Shown here: positions 7,441 to 15,384 of the stretch, one piece after another
Layout: each line of letters begins with the position of its first letter
Position numbering within the stretch: the stretch's first letter is position 1
Assembly: GCF_029076695.1 (NCBI RefSeq)
Contig: NZ_JARFIK010000001.1
Span: 1,302,001-1,366,000, forward strand
Direction: 5' to 3'
Length of the DNA stretch: 64,000 nt
Origin: Adlercreutzia equolifaciens
Lineage (GTDB): Bacteria; Actinomycetota; Coriobacteriia; Coriobacteriales; Eggerthellaceae
The notes under the pieces: model-generated
What the model was told of the DNA's origin: nothing
Database searches by the model: none
What the model saw: the letters and a program-made list of their open reading frames with translations, nothing else
Position numbers and translations under genes: made by a program

Positions 7441-9189
7441 ATGAACGCGTTGATCGTTTTGCTGATCGCCATTGTCGTGCTGGTGTGCGGCTACGTGTTC
7501 TACGGCGGCTGGTTGGCCAAGCAATGGGGTATTGAGCCCAACCGCCCCACCCCGGCCCATGAACTGGAGGATGGCGTGGACTACGTGCCCGCAGCGCCCT
7601 ATGTGGTGCTCGGTCACCATTTCTCGTCCATTGCCGGCGCCGGCCCTATCAACGGCCCCATTCAGGCGGCTATTTTCGGGTGGGTGCCCGTCTTGCTGTG
7701 GGTGCTCATCGGCGGTATTTTCTTCGGCGCCATGCATGACTTCGGCGCCCTGTTCGCCTCTATTCGCCACAAGGGGCAGACCCTCGCCACGGTTATCGAG
7801 CACAATATCGACGACACGGCCAAGAAGCTGTTCTGCATTTTCGCCTATCTGACGCTGATCTTGGTGGTGGCGGCATTTGCCTCCATTGTGGCCAGCACGT
7901 TTGCGGTAGTGCCCGTGACGGCAGAAAATGCTGCTACGGCCGAGGTGGGTAATCTGGCCAACATGCGCACGGCCATGATCTCGGTGCTCTTCATTCTGGT
8001 GGCCGTTATCTACGGCTTCGCGACGCGCGGCCGCAAGATTCCCACGGCGGCGAACATCATCTCCGCCATCATTATCATTGTGGCCGTAGTGGCCGTCGGC
8101 TACAATCTTCCGCTTATTGCGCTGGACAACACGGCGTGGATGGTGCTGGTGGGTCTGTACATCCTGGTGGCTTCGGTGGCGCCGGTGTGGATTCTGCTCC
8201 AGCCGCGCGACTACCTGTCCAGCTACCTGCTCTACGGCATGATCGCCCTGGCGCTTATCGGCATTATCGGTGCTGGGTTCACGGGCGATGCCGTATCGCT
8301 GGAAATCCCCGCCTTCACGGGATTCACCGCCGTGGCCGGCGAATCGAAGGTGGCCGCTTCGGGCTTCCTGTTCCCGGCGCTGTTCATCACCATTGCCTGC
8401 GGCGCCATTTCTGGCTTCCATAGCCTGGTGGCTTCGGGCACCACTTCTAAGCAGCTTGACCGCGAGGCCGAGGCTCAGCCCATCGCCTATGGCGGCATGC
8501 TGTTGGAGTGCCTGGTGGCCGTTATCTCGCTGTGCGCCGTGGCCTTCGTGTTCACGGGCTATATGGACGGCACCTACGCGTCGCCTACTCAGGTGTTCGC
8601 TGCCGGTCTGTCCCAGATGCTCGCCTGCGTGCCAGGTCTGGCCGGCGCCGAGTCGGTGGCCTACGCGCTGCTGGTGCTGGCGGTGTCGGTGTTCTGCCTG
8701 ACCTCGCTTGACACAGCCACTCGTCTGGCTCGCTACATGTTCCAGGAGTTGTTCACGCCCCACGGGGTGGAAATGAACTCGCTGACCGGTTGGCGCGCCG
8801 TGCTCACGAATCCGTGGGTGGCCACCATCATTACGGTGATCCTTGGCGTGGGCCTGGGCCTGACGGGCTACCAGCTGGTGTGGCCGCTGTTCGGCGCTGC
8901 CAACCAGCTGCTGGCGGCCTTGGGCCTGCTGGCCGTGTGCGCCTGGCTGGGCAACGCTGGTAAGAACAACAAGATGTTCTACTTCCCCATGGTGTTCATG
9001 ATGGTAGTGACGCTGTGCTCGCTGGCCATTACGGTGTACACGAAGTTCGGCCTTTTGGCCGCCGGCACGGTGGACGCCGCCACGGTGCTGCAGCTGATCA
9101 TCGCGCTGCTGCTTATGGTGTTCGCGGTGATTCTGGCCGTGAAGGGCTGCAAGACCATCTTCGGCAAGAAAGAACAAGCGCAGGCGTAA
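7441..9189 (+). CDS. cstA: Carbon starvation protein CstA (peptide/pyruvate transporter)
   Basis: 582-aa polytopic inner-membrane transporter with about 15-16 hydrophobic segments. The N-terminal signature (YFYGGW-like VFYGGWLAKQWGIEP, DYVPAAPYVVLGHHFSSIAGAGPINGPI) is diagnostic of CstA, as are FGAMHDFGALFASIRHKGQT and the later ISGFHSLVASGTTSKQL. It is shorter than E. coli CstA (about 700 aa) but normal for the Gram-positive form. CstA relatives import peptides or pyruvate during carbon limitation. It is preceded by AAGGAAGG and followed by a strong terminator. Confidence 0.95.
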   Translation: MNALIVLLIAIVVLVCGYVFYGGWLAKQWGIEPNRPTPAHELEDGVDYVPAAPYVVLGHHFSSIAGAGPINGPIQAAIFGWVPVLLWVLIGGIFFGAMHDFGALFASIRHKGQTLATVIEHNIDDTAKKLFCIFAYLTLILVVAAFASIVASTFAVVPVTAENAATAEVGNLANMRTAMISVLFILVAVIYGFATRGRKIPTAANIISAIIIIVAVVAVGYNLPLIALDNTAWMVLVGLYILVASVAPVWILLQPRDYLSSYLLYGMIALALIGIIGAGFTGDAVSLEIPAFTGFTAVAGESKVAASGFLFPALFITIACGAISGFHSLVASGTTSKQLDREAEAQPIAYGGMLLECLVAVISLCAVAFVFTGYMDGTYASPTQVFAAGLSQMLACVPGLAGAESVAYALLVLAVSVFCLTSLDTATRLARYMFQELFTPHGVEMNSLTGWRAVLTNPWVATIITVILGVGLGLTGYQLVWPLFGAANQLLAALGLLAVCAWLGNAGKNNKMFYFPMVFMMVVTLCSLAITVYTKFGLLAAGTVDAATVLQLIIALLLMVFAVILAVKGCKTIFGKKEQAQA

Positions 9190-9211
9190 AGCGCTTTTCG
9201 ATGCTGCATAC

Positions 9212-9250
9212 GAGGCCGTTGGGAAATGCCCCAACGGCCTCTTTCGTTTT
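9212..9250 (+). terminator. Strong terminator after cstA
   Basis: Perfect 11-12 bp stem GAGGCCGTTGGG / CCCAACGGCCTC with a short loop, followed by TTTCGTTTTCT. Confidence 0.9.
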
Positions 9251-9353
9251 CTAGAGAAAACTCCATCGCGTGTGGGGCGGAATCTCGCTATAGTGTTTTC
9301 AAACGAAAACGAGGGAAAGCGCGCCGAGGGGGCGCAGCTAAGAGAGGAGAACT

Positions 9354-9956
9354 ATGGCTGAGTTGAATGCCGGCATGTCCCGCGAGGCGGCTTTCGAGCT
9401 GCTGGCGGCCCACAACAAGGATCCGTTCCATATCGAGCACGGCGAAACAGTGGAGCAGACCATGCGCTACTTCGCCCGCGAGTACGACCCGGAAAACGAG
9501 GAGTTCTGGGGCATTGTGGGCTTGCTGCACGACCTGGACTGGGAGGAGCACGACGACGAGCCCGAGCTGCACACCATCTACGCGGCACCGCTCATCGAGG
9601 AGGCCGGCGGTACGCCCGAGCTCATTCGCGCCATCCAGTCGCACACGTCCGACTTCAACCCCGAGCTGCCCAAGCCGGAGCTGCAGATGGAGAAGATCCT
9701 CTTCGCCACCGAGGAGTTGACGGGCCTCATCGGTGCGGCTATTGTCATGCGACCCAGCAAGTCGGTCATGGACTTCAACGTGAAGTCGCTTAAGAAGAAG
9801 TACAAGGACAAGCGCTTTGCCGCCGGCGTGAGCCGCGAGGTTATTGCCAGCGGCGCCGAGATGCTCGGCTGGGAGATGGACGAGCTGTTCGCCCGCACCA
9901 TCGAAGCCATGCAGTCCTTCGCCCCCGACCGGGACACGTTCCAGCCGGAAGCGTAA
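9354..9956 (+). CDS. HD-domain hydrolase
   Basis: 200-aa cytosolic protein of the HD/HDIG phosphohydrolase group. Metal-ligand residues are visible as HIEHGETVEQTMRY (residues ~26-39) and GLLHDLDWEEH (residues ~62-72, the HD doublet), then HTIYAAPLIEEAGG and QSHTSDF. Such small stand-alone HD proteins usually hydrolyse nucleotides or related phosphoesters; the substrate here is not predictable. It is monocistronic: TATAGT at 9289 fits a -10 element, AGAGAGGAG precedes the ATG and a terminator follows. Confidence 0.85.
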   Translation: MAELNAGMSREAAFELLAAHNKDPFHIEHGETVEQTMRYFAREYDPENEEFWGIVGLLHDLDWEEHDDEPELHTIYAAPLIEEAGGTPELIRAIQSHTSDFNPELPKPELQMEKILFATEELTGLIGAAIVMRPSKSVMDFNVKSLKKKYKDKRFAAGVSREVIASGAEMLGWEMDELFARTIEAMQSFAPDRDTFQPEA

Positions 9957-9983
9957 GGCTCTCCCTAGCCACCTTCGTCGTCC

Positions 9984-10015
9984 AAGAGGCTCCCCGAGGG
10001 AGCCTCTTATTGTTT
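9984..10015 (+). terminator. Terminator after the HD-domain gene
   Basis: Stem AAGAGGCTCCC / GGGAGCCTCTT with a 4-nt loop, followed by ATTGTTT. Confidence 0.85.
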
Positions 10016-10115
10016 ACAGCATGGAGTCAGCGACTCATTCTAGGGAAGGGAGGGCTACAATGGGAGCGAACTTGATAGTTCTCCTGATAGATTATTCGAC
10101 AGAAAGGTTGTCCCC

Positions 10116-10547
10116 GTGTGGTGTCGTAAAGCGCTGGTGGCCTACGACGGTTCTGCTCCGTCGCACAAGGCTCTTGAGGTCATGAAGGAAATCGCCGACC
10201 AGAATCCGGCGTTGGAGGTGGTGCTGGTGCATGTCATGCGCCTGTTCTCCTCGGGCGCGGCCGCGGCTGGTGCCGATACCGTTATGGTGGACGACGCCAT
10301 GGCTATTCGCCGCGAGCTGGAAGAGATTGCCGACAGCCTGGTCAACCCCACCGAGGTAAAGGTGCTCAAGGGCACCTCGCCGGCCGACCTTATTGTGAAC
10401 TGCGCCAAGGACGAGGACTGCGACCTCATCATTATGGGCAGCCGCGGCCAGGGCGGCGTGAAGGGCTTCCTCGGGTCGGTCAGCTATGCGGTTACCAAAG
10501 AGTCACCCATGACCGTGCTTATCGCGAAAGAAGGCGATCAGCGCTAA
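10116..10547 (+). CDS. Universal stress protein (UspA family)
   Basis: 143-aa cytosolic protein of the Usp fold. It begins KALVAYDGSAPSHKALE and ends with the ATP-binding signature IIMGSRGQGGVKGFLGSVS followed by PMTVLIA, corresponding to the G-2x-G-9x-G(S/T) motif of ATP-binding Usp proteins. The GTG start is preceded by AGAAAGG. Its TAA shares one base with the ATG of the following MFS gene, so the two are probably translationally coupled; Usp proteins are often linked to transporters as regulators. Confidence 0.92.
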   Translation: MWCRKALVAYDGSAPSHKALEVMKEIADQNPALEVVLVHVMRLFSSGAAAAGADTVMVDDAMAIRRELEEIADSLVNPTEVKVLKGTSPADLIVNCAKDEDCDLIIMGSRGQGGVKGFLGSVSYAVTKESPMTVLIAKEGDQR

Positions 10548-11983
10548 TGGCTTCTGCCCCATCGGTGCCCGCGACTCCGGCGTCGCGGGCGGCTTCGCCC
10601 GCGCCCGAGCCGCTGTGGACGAAGAACTTCATTCTCGGAACGTTGCTCAACTTCTTCCTTGCGGGGAACTACTTCATGCTCATGGTGGTCATGACCGCCT
10701 ATGCGCTCAATGTGTATCAAGCGCCCCCGGCGGCGGCTGCCTTTTGTGCCAGCGCCTTCATCGTGGGCACGTTGGTCTCCCGTTTCGCGGCGGCTCCTTT
10801 GATGGATCGGTTCGGCCGCATGGCGCTGTTGGTGGTGGCTGCCGTGGCCGACGTGGCCCTGACGGCGTTGTACCTGCTCAATGAGCCCTTGGGAGCGCTC
10901 ATTGGCGTGCGTCTGGTGCACGGCTTCGCCTACGGTGTGTGTTCGACGGCCATTGCCACCGTGGTGACCAGCATCGTTCCCTCCTCCCGCAAAGGAGAAG
11001 GCATTGGCTACTTCATGCTGTCCATCACCTTGGGAAGCGCCATTGGTCCTTTTGCCGGTATCTTCCTGTCGAACACCTTTGGCTATGACACGTTGTTTGC
11101 CGTGGCGTGCGTTTTGGTTGCGCTGGCCGTTCCTTGCGCCATTCTGCTGAGGCCGCCACGGGAGACGCGCGTAAAAGGATCTGCTGCGCGCACCGAGGAT
11201 GAGCTGCGTGCCGCCGTCGACGCCACGGCTGGAGCTGTGGCCGATGCGCCCGAGGAGACGCAGCGTGAGGAGGGGGAAGCAGCGAGCGAAGAGGCTCAAG
11301 TTGCCAATGAGCCCTGTCCCGTTTGCGCCGGCAATGACGAGCATTGTCCGGCCTGTTCTCGCGTGCCGTCGACGCATCTGGAAGAAGTCATCACCGACAA
11401 GGTGGCTCACTCGCCGCTCTCTCGCTTTATCGAGGGCGGTGTGTTGCCCATTTCTGTAGTGGGCGGCCTGCTGTTCTTTGGCTATTCCAGCTTGCTGACG
11501 TTTTTGACTCCCTACGCCTCTCAAATTGGGCTGAGCACGGCGGCTAGCGTCTTCTTCGTGGTGTACGCTCTGGCCATGTTCGTGACGCGTCCCTTCACGG
11601 GTCGCGCCTTTGATCGCAAGGGTCCGCATCCGGTAATGGTGCCGGCGTTTATCTCGTTTGCTGCCGGCATGGTGCTGCTTTCCTGCGCCGCCAACGATTG
11701 GATGCTGTTGGGGTCGGCCCTGCTGCTCGGCTTTGGCGTGGGCACGGTTCAGTCCTGTGGGCTGGCCATGGCGGTGCGGGTTTCCTCCGACGCGCGCCTG
11801 TCGGTGGCCAACGCCACCTTCTACATGCTTCTTGACGTGGGCGTGGGCATCGGCCCCATTTTGCTGGGCCTTATTGTGCCGCTTATCGGTTACCAGGCTC
11901 TGTACCTGTGCATGGCCGGCGTGGGCATGGTGGCGCTCCTCCTGTTCTTGGTGGTGGCGAAAACCGAGAAGGGCGTGCGGTAA
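10547..11983 (+). CDS. MFS transporter with a Cys-rich central loop
   Basis: 478-aa polytopic major-facilitator protein with 12 predicted helices in two halves. The motif-A-like segment PLMDRFGRMALL follows TM2 and the related RAFDRKGPHPVM lies in the second half. The loop between TM6 and TM7 (about residues 205-285) is long, acidic and contains CPVCAGNDEHCPAC, an arrangement of two CXXC pairs that could bind a metal. The start overlaps the UspA stop by one base. Substrate unknown; a drug/metabolite exporter is the default reading of the family. Confidence 0.88.
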   Translation: MASAPSVPATPASRAASPAPEPLWTKNFILGTLLNFFLAGNYFMLMVVMTAYALNVYQAPPAAAAFCASAFIVGTLVSRFAAAPLMDRFGRMALLVVAAVADVALTALYLLNEPLGALIGVRLVHGFAYGVCSTAIATVVTSIVPSSRKGEGIGYFMLSITLGSAIGPFAGIFLSNTFGYDTLFAVACVLVALAVPCAILLRPPRETRVKGSAARTEDELRAAVDATAGAVADAPEETQREEGEAASEEAQVANEPCPVCAGNDEHCPACSRVPSTHLEEVITDKVAHSPLSRFIEGGVLPISVVGGLLFFGYSSLLTFLTPYASQIGLSTAASVFFVVYALAMFVTRPFTGRAFDRKGPHPVMVPAFISFAAGMVLLSCAANDWMLLGSALLLGFGVGTVQSCGLAMAVRVSSDARLSVANATFYMLLDVGVGIGPILLGLIVPLIGYQALYLCMAGVGMVALLLFLVVAKTEKGVR

Positions 11984-12008
11984 GTGCAAGCTCCATAGAG
12001 GAAGAAAC

Positions 12009-12037
12009 GAACAACGGCCCGCAGTGCGGGCCGTTGT
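12009..12037. terminator. Bidirectional terminator between convergent genes
   Basis: Perfect stem AACAACGGCCCG / GCGGGCCGTTGTT with a short loop, lying between the MFS gene (plus strand) and the flavin reductase gene (minus strand). The AACAA/TTGTT ends give only a modest U-tract on either strand. Confidence 0.75.
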
Positions 12038-12087
12038 TCGTGAGGGGAGGCAGTAAGGATGAGGCTTGCGATTGAGCCCCTCGCCTG

Positions 12088-13719
12088 TTAGGCCGTCTGG
12101 ATGTAGTTCGCCATAGCGCGAGCGGCCACGCGACCAGAGGCAAGGGATAGTCCCGAGCACGATCCGCCGACGGCATAGTAAGGCGAGCAGAACAGGCTGC
12201 CGTTCTCAACACCGGCCACGTAAAGACCAGGGATGGGATTGGAGTCGGCGTCGAGAGCGCAGCAGGTCTCATCGGTACGCGGACCGCCGAAGGTGTTGAA
12301 GGCGCTGGGGTTGTACTCGAAGGCATAGTAGGCGGCAGAGTCGTCCTCGATGGGCTGAAGGAACGCGGGGTTCTTAAGGAATAGCGGGTCGGCCCCAGCG
12401 GCTACCGCCTCATCGTACTCTTTGACAGTTTCCTCTAGATTCACGAGCCCTGTCAGCTCGGCCAGCTCGGTGATGCTGGCAGCCTTGAAGCACCAGCCTT
12501 CTTCCTGAGCGGCGGCTAGGTTGGCATCAAAGTCGGCAAGGGGAGCGTTGAACATGGTGGCCGCCGACGTCCACACGGCGGGGCTACCGATATTCTGATA
12601 ATAGGGGCTCTCCTTCATGGCATTTACCGTGTTCTCGCTGAAAATAGCGTAGTAGCATTTCTCGTGAAGCGTGGCCTCGCCGCCGCCGTTCATGGGCTCC
12701 TGGGCCAGCATGTACTCGTTCATGAAGCGGTTGCCCTTCGGGTCGGTAAGCAGACCGCCATAGAACGCCAACTGCATGAAGGGGTTGGCCTCGAAAACGG
12801 AAATGGTGCTTTTAACATTCATGCCGTAGATGTCGTTCATGCCCATGCCGCGAATGCGATCGGCCACGCCGCCAGCTTCGAGAACCATGCGCTCGCCGTC
12901 GCCTGTGTTCTTAAGCGATCCCATATTCACCACGAACGTTCCGCCGTATTCTTCGCGCACCTTCTCTTCGTTTGCCAAGTAACCGCCCGTGCATACCAGG
13001 ATAGCTTTGGCGTTCACGTTAATGACGTCACGGCCGCATTCGCACTGCACGCCAACGGCCTTGCCGTCCTCCATGAGGATGTGCGTGACAGGGGCGTCGT
13101 ACAGGAATTCCACACCCAGGGCAGTCAAGCCAGCCTCGAAGTTCTCGCCCTTGTTTTTGCCTGTAAATCCGTGCACATTGAGGAAGCCGAAATTGTAGCG
13201 GTCGCCCAGAACCATGGTCTCAACGCCCATCTCGTCAAAGATGTCGATGTTGCTGGGCAAAAGGCTGACGCACTGGCGCAGCAGGCGAGCGTTGACGGTC
13301 CAATGGGCGTAGTTCATCATGTGCTCGTACATCTGATCCACTGTGAACGTTTCGCCGGCTTCCTTAAGGAGTGTGGTCTCTACGGAACTAGTTCCTGTGA
13401 TCTCGTTGAAATTGGAATCGGTGGCGGTGCCGCTTTTGGTGACGATCATAACCTTGCCGACGCCCGCCTGAGCGGCTTCATAGGCGGCAAAACAGCCTGC
13501 GGCGCCAGAGCCTACGATGACGATGTCGGCCTCGCGTGTCTCGGTGGGCTCTTTTAGGCTGGCCGCACCGGTGTCGGCCAGATCGGTGGTGTCGGCCGCT
13601 TGGGGTGCCGGGGCGCAGCCGGCCAGGCTCGCTGCTCCTGCCATGCCGAACAGGCCGACGGCAGCTCCTGCCAGAAAGTTGCGGCGAGTCAGCTTCGGGG
13701 ATGCATTCACGATATCCAT
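12088..13719 (-). CDS. Tat-exported FAD-dependent reductase (fumarate reductase family), putative lipoprotein
   Basis: 543-aa flavoprotein of the flavocytochrome c/FrdA-like group. The N-terminus has a twin-arginine signal (KLTRRNFLAGAAVG) and a lipobox (SLAGC), followed by the FAD motif IVIVGSGAAGCFAAYEAAQAG near residue 65. Late segments PKGNRFMNEY and the FAD-binding C-terminus (IPGLYVAGVENGSLF, SGLSLASGRVAARAM) fit the family. There is no haem domain. It lies 96 bases downstream of a LysR gene on the same strand, with AAGGAGGA before the ATG. Probable role: terminal reductase for an external organic acceptor; substrate unknown. It is a paralogue of the protein at 3808. Confidence 0.88.
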   Translation of the reverse strand: MDIVNASPKLTRRNFLAGAAVGLFGMAGAASLAGCAPAPQAADTTDLADTGAASLKEPTETREADIVIVGSGAAGCFAAYEAAQAGVGKVMIVTKSGTATDSNFNEITGTSSVETTLLKEAGETFTVDQMYEHMMNYAHWTVNARLLRQCVSLLPSNIDIFDEMGVETMVLGDRYNFGFLNVHGFTGKNKGENFEAGLTALGVEFLYDAPVTHILMEDGKAVGVQCECGRDVINVNAKAILVCTGGYLANEEKVREEYGGTFVVNMGSLKNTGDGERMVLEAGGVADRIRGMGMNDIYGMNVKSTISVFEANPFMQLAFYGGLLTDPKGNRFMNEYMLAQEPMNGGGEATLHEKCYYAIFSENTVNAMKESPYYQNIGSPAVWTSAATMFNAPLADFDANLAAAQEEGWCFKAASITELAELTGLVNLEETVKEYDEAVAAGADPLFLKNPAFLQPIEDDSAAYYAFEYNPSAFNTFGGPRTDETCCALDADSNPIPGLYVAGVENGSLFCSPYYAVGGSCSGLSLASGRVAARAMANYIQTA

Positions 13720-13803
13720 GGGGTCCTCCTTCTCCCGTTCCTCGGACGGCCCCAGTTTAGGAGCCGAAGAGGCTCCTTGTGAAATATCCCTTTGCTGGAA
13801 TGC

Positions 13804-13820
13804 TATAAGAGATGGTTATA
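13804..13820. promoter_or_regulatory. Candidate LysR box upstream of the flavin reductase gene
   Basis: Inverted repeat TATAA-N7-TTATA, which fits T-N11-A. It overlaps the stop codon of the LysR gene and lies about 85 bases upstream of the reductase start. Confidence 0.4.
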
Positions 13821-14691
13821 AACCCTGATCGTTAATGAAGTTCAAGAACTTTTGTAGAGCTGGATTGTCGTTGCTCTCAAGATGTACCCATCCGATTTCC
13901 AGGGAGGCGTGGTAGCCGCGCACCTCACGCACGGTGTAGCCAGCTTCCAGGGATGCGATGACCGATTCGGGCACTGCTTCGATGCCGAGCCCCAATGCCA
14001 TCATCATCCAGGCGATGCCTTGATCCTCGGCGCGCAAAAGCACGGTGTCGGGAAACGAGGCAAGATGGGGATAGGTTTGAAGTGCGAGGTCGTCGGTGGC
14101 GACGTCGGCAACGATATGAGGATAGGGGAGCAGGTCTTCCACGGTAAGCCCACGGCGTGCTGCCAAAGGGTGCGATTCGCTCATGATGATACGCAGCGGT
14201 TCGCGGGCAGCGCAGGCAGTGGCCAAGTCATCTGTTGCGTCGAAGGCGCAAAGGGGAGAGGGGAGGAGATCGAACACTCCCTGGCGCAGTTGGTCTCCCT
14301 GGATACGCGAGAGTGCGCGATGCAGGCCAATGCGCACTTCGGGATAGAGGGACGAGAAGCGGTTGATTATCTGCAGCAGACCGGTTTGACCTGAGCTGGC
14401 CACGCCGATATCGAGGGTGCCCATCTGCCCATGGGCGATGGCGGATGCATGTTGATCGGCGCGGCGCAGGGTGTCGAGCACACCTGCCACGTCGCGGTAA
14501 TACTGCTGCCCGGCGGCGGTCAGGCTGACGCCTTTGGTGGTGCGGTGGAAAAGCGTGAAGCCGAGCTCCTTCTCGAGAGCTTGGATCTGCTGGCTGATGG
14601 CCGGTTGGGCTACATGGCAGGTTTCTGCTGCCTTGGTGAAACTGCGTGCGTCGGCAACGGTCAAAAAGTACTCAAGCTGGGAAGTGCGCAT
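13816..14691 (-). CDS. LysR-family transcriptional regulator
   Basis: 291-aa regulator. The winged HTH occupies residues 1-60 (MRTSQLEYFLTVADARSFTKAAE, then AQPAISQQIQALEKELGFTLFHRTTKG), followed by a LysR substrate-binding domain. The longer open frame starting upstream is rejected because MRTSQLEYF is the canonical LysR N-terminus and GGAAGGA lies 6-8 bases before that ATG. It is co-directional with and just upstream of the FAD reductase gene, the likely target. A strong minus-strand terminator at 14781-14804 isolates it from the tRNA genes. Confidence 0.92.
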   Translation of the reverse strand: MRTSQLEYFLTVADARSFTKAAETCHVAQPAISQQIQALEKELGFTLFHRTTKGVSLTAAGQQYYRDVAGVLDTLRRADQHASAIAHGQMGTLDIGVASSGQTGLLQIINRFSSLYPEVRIGLHRALSRIQGDQLRQGVFDLLPSPLCAFDATDDLATACAAREPLRIIMSESHPLAARRGLTVEDLLPYPHIVADVATDDLALQTYPHLASFPDTVLLRAEDQGIAWMMMALGLGIEAVPESVIASLEAGYTVREVRGYHASLEIGWVHLESNDNPALQKFLNFINDQGL

Positions 14692-14780
14692 CTGGATTCC
14701 TTCCGCTGACAAAAGCGCGATTGCGGGCATTATAGCGTGGTCGGAAGCGTCCGGGCGGCGGCGAGGTGAATGCTGGGAAA

Positions 14781-14804
14781 AAGAAAACCCGCCGAGAGGC
14801 GGGT
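14781..14804 (-). terminator. Minus-strand terminator upstream of the LysR gene
   Basis: Read on the minus strand, ACCCGCC-TCTC-GGCGGGT is followed by TTTCTTTTT, a classic intrinsic terminator. It lies just downstream of the partial tRNA-Gln 3' end and may once have terminated the tRNA transcript. Confidence 0.85.
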
Positions 14805-14816
14805 GGGAAAGTAATG

Positions 14817-14836
14817 GCTGGGGTACTAGGATTCCC
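14817..14836 (-). repeat. 20-nt duplicate of the tRNA-Gln 3' end (possible attachment-site scar)
   Basis: Exactly identical to the last 20 bases of the intact tRNA-Gln gene, including its CCA (14998-15017), and in the same orientation 181 bases downstream of it. Identity stops abruptly in the T-arm. This is the arrangement left by integration of an element at a tRNA 3' end. Confidence 0.7.
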
Positions 14837-14889
14837 GCGTTTGCTGCGCAAACGCTCATAGCCCTTGCGCAAGCGCGGCGGGCAAAATG

Positions 14890-14917
14890 CTAAAAACAGC
14901 CCACTGGGCTGTTTTCT
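14890..14917 (-). terminator. Terminator after the tRNA genes / interspersed palindrome
   Basis: Stem AAAACAGCC / GGGCTGTTTT around CACT. On the minus strand it is followed by TTTTTAGCATTTT. It lies about 85 bases downstream of tRNA-Gln. The core resembles the palindrome at 30671-30695. Confidence 0.75.
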
Positions 14918-14997
14918 TAACGCATTTTTACCTCACGGTTCGAATCCCCACCTCATACGCTCAAGAAAGCTGGGTGGAGCAGAAAGACAAACAAAAA

Positions 14998-15071
14998 TGG
15001 CTGGGGTACTAGGATTCGAACCTAGGTAGCTGGTACCAAAAACCAGAGTCCTGCCGTTGGACGATACCCCA
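14998..15071 (-). tRNA. tRNA-Gln (UUG anticodon)
   Basis: Reading the minus strand, the acceptor TGGGGTA pairs with TACCCCA, discriminator G and an encoded CCA. The anticodon arm CTGGT-TTTTGGT-ACCAG puts TTG at positions 34-36. The T-arm contains GGTTCGAATCC. Length is 74 nt including CCA. Confidence 0.96.
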
Positions 15072-15129
15072 GTGCCGTATCGGTGCCCCGAGGGGCAAGG
15101 TGCGCGCCCATAGGGTGCGCTGCGAAAAG

Positions 15130-15205
15130 TGGTGGGCCCTGCGGGGATCGAACCCGCGACCTTGGGATTAAAAGTCCCCTGCTCTACCGACTGAGCTAAA
15201 GGCCC
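15130..15205 (-). tRNA. tRNA-Lys (UUU anticodon)
   Basis: Reading the minus strand, the acceptor GGGCCTT pairs with AGGGCCC, discriminator A and an encoded CCA. The D-arm is AGCTCAGTCGGTAGAGC, the anticodon loop CTTTTAA gives UUU, and the T-arm is GCGGGTTCGATCCCCGC. It lies upstream of and is probably co-transcribed with tRNA-Gln. Confidence 0.97.
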
Positions 15206-15227
15206 ACGTTGCTTCACGCAAGCGTAT

Positions 15228-15256
15228 AGTCTACCGCTCGGCGGGTTCGGGGTCAA
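15228..15256 (-). promoter_or_regulatory. Promoter of the tRNA-Lys/tRNA-Gln operon
   Basis: On the minus strand TTGACC is followed after 17 bases by TAGACT, a good sigma-70 type match. It ends about 22 bases upstream of the tRNA-Lys 5' end. Confidence 0.7.
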
Positions 15257-15384
15257 TGAGGCTTTTTCGAGCGGTTGCTTTCCATCACGCGGCCAACGAG
15301 TGCGTGACAAGGGGATTGCTCCGCTGCTCAACAGGGCGGTCGGTAGCCTACTATCAGGGAAAACCCATAGAAAGGGGAGTCCCT

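Noticed and set aside
13760-13777. Hairpin AGGAGCC/GGCTCCT between LysR and flavin reductase as a terminator
   Set aside because: No T-tract follows on either strand; it may be only a leader hairpin of the reductase mRNA.
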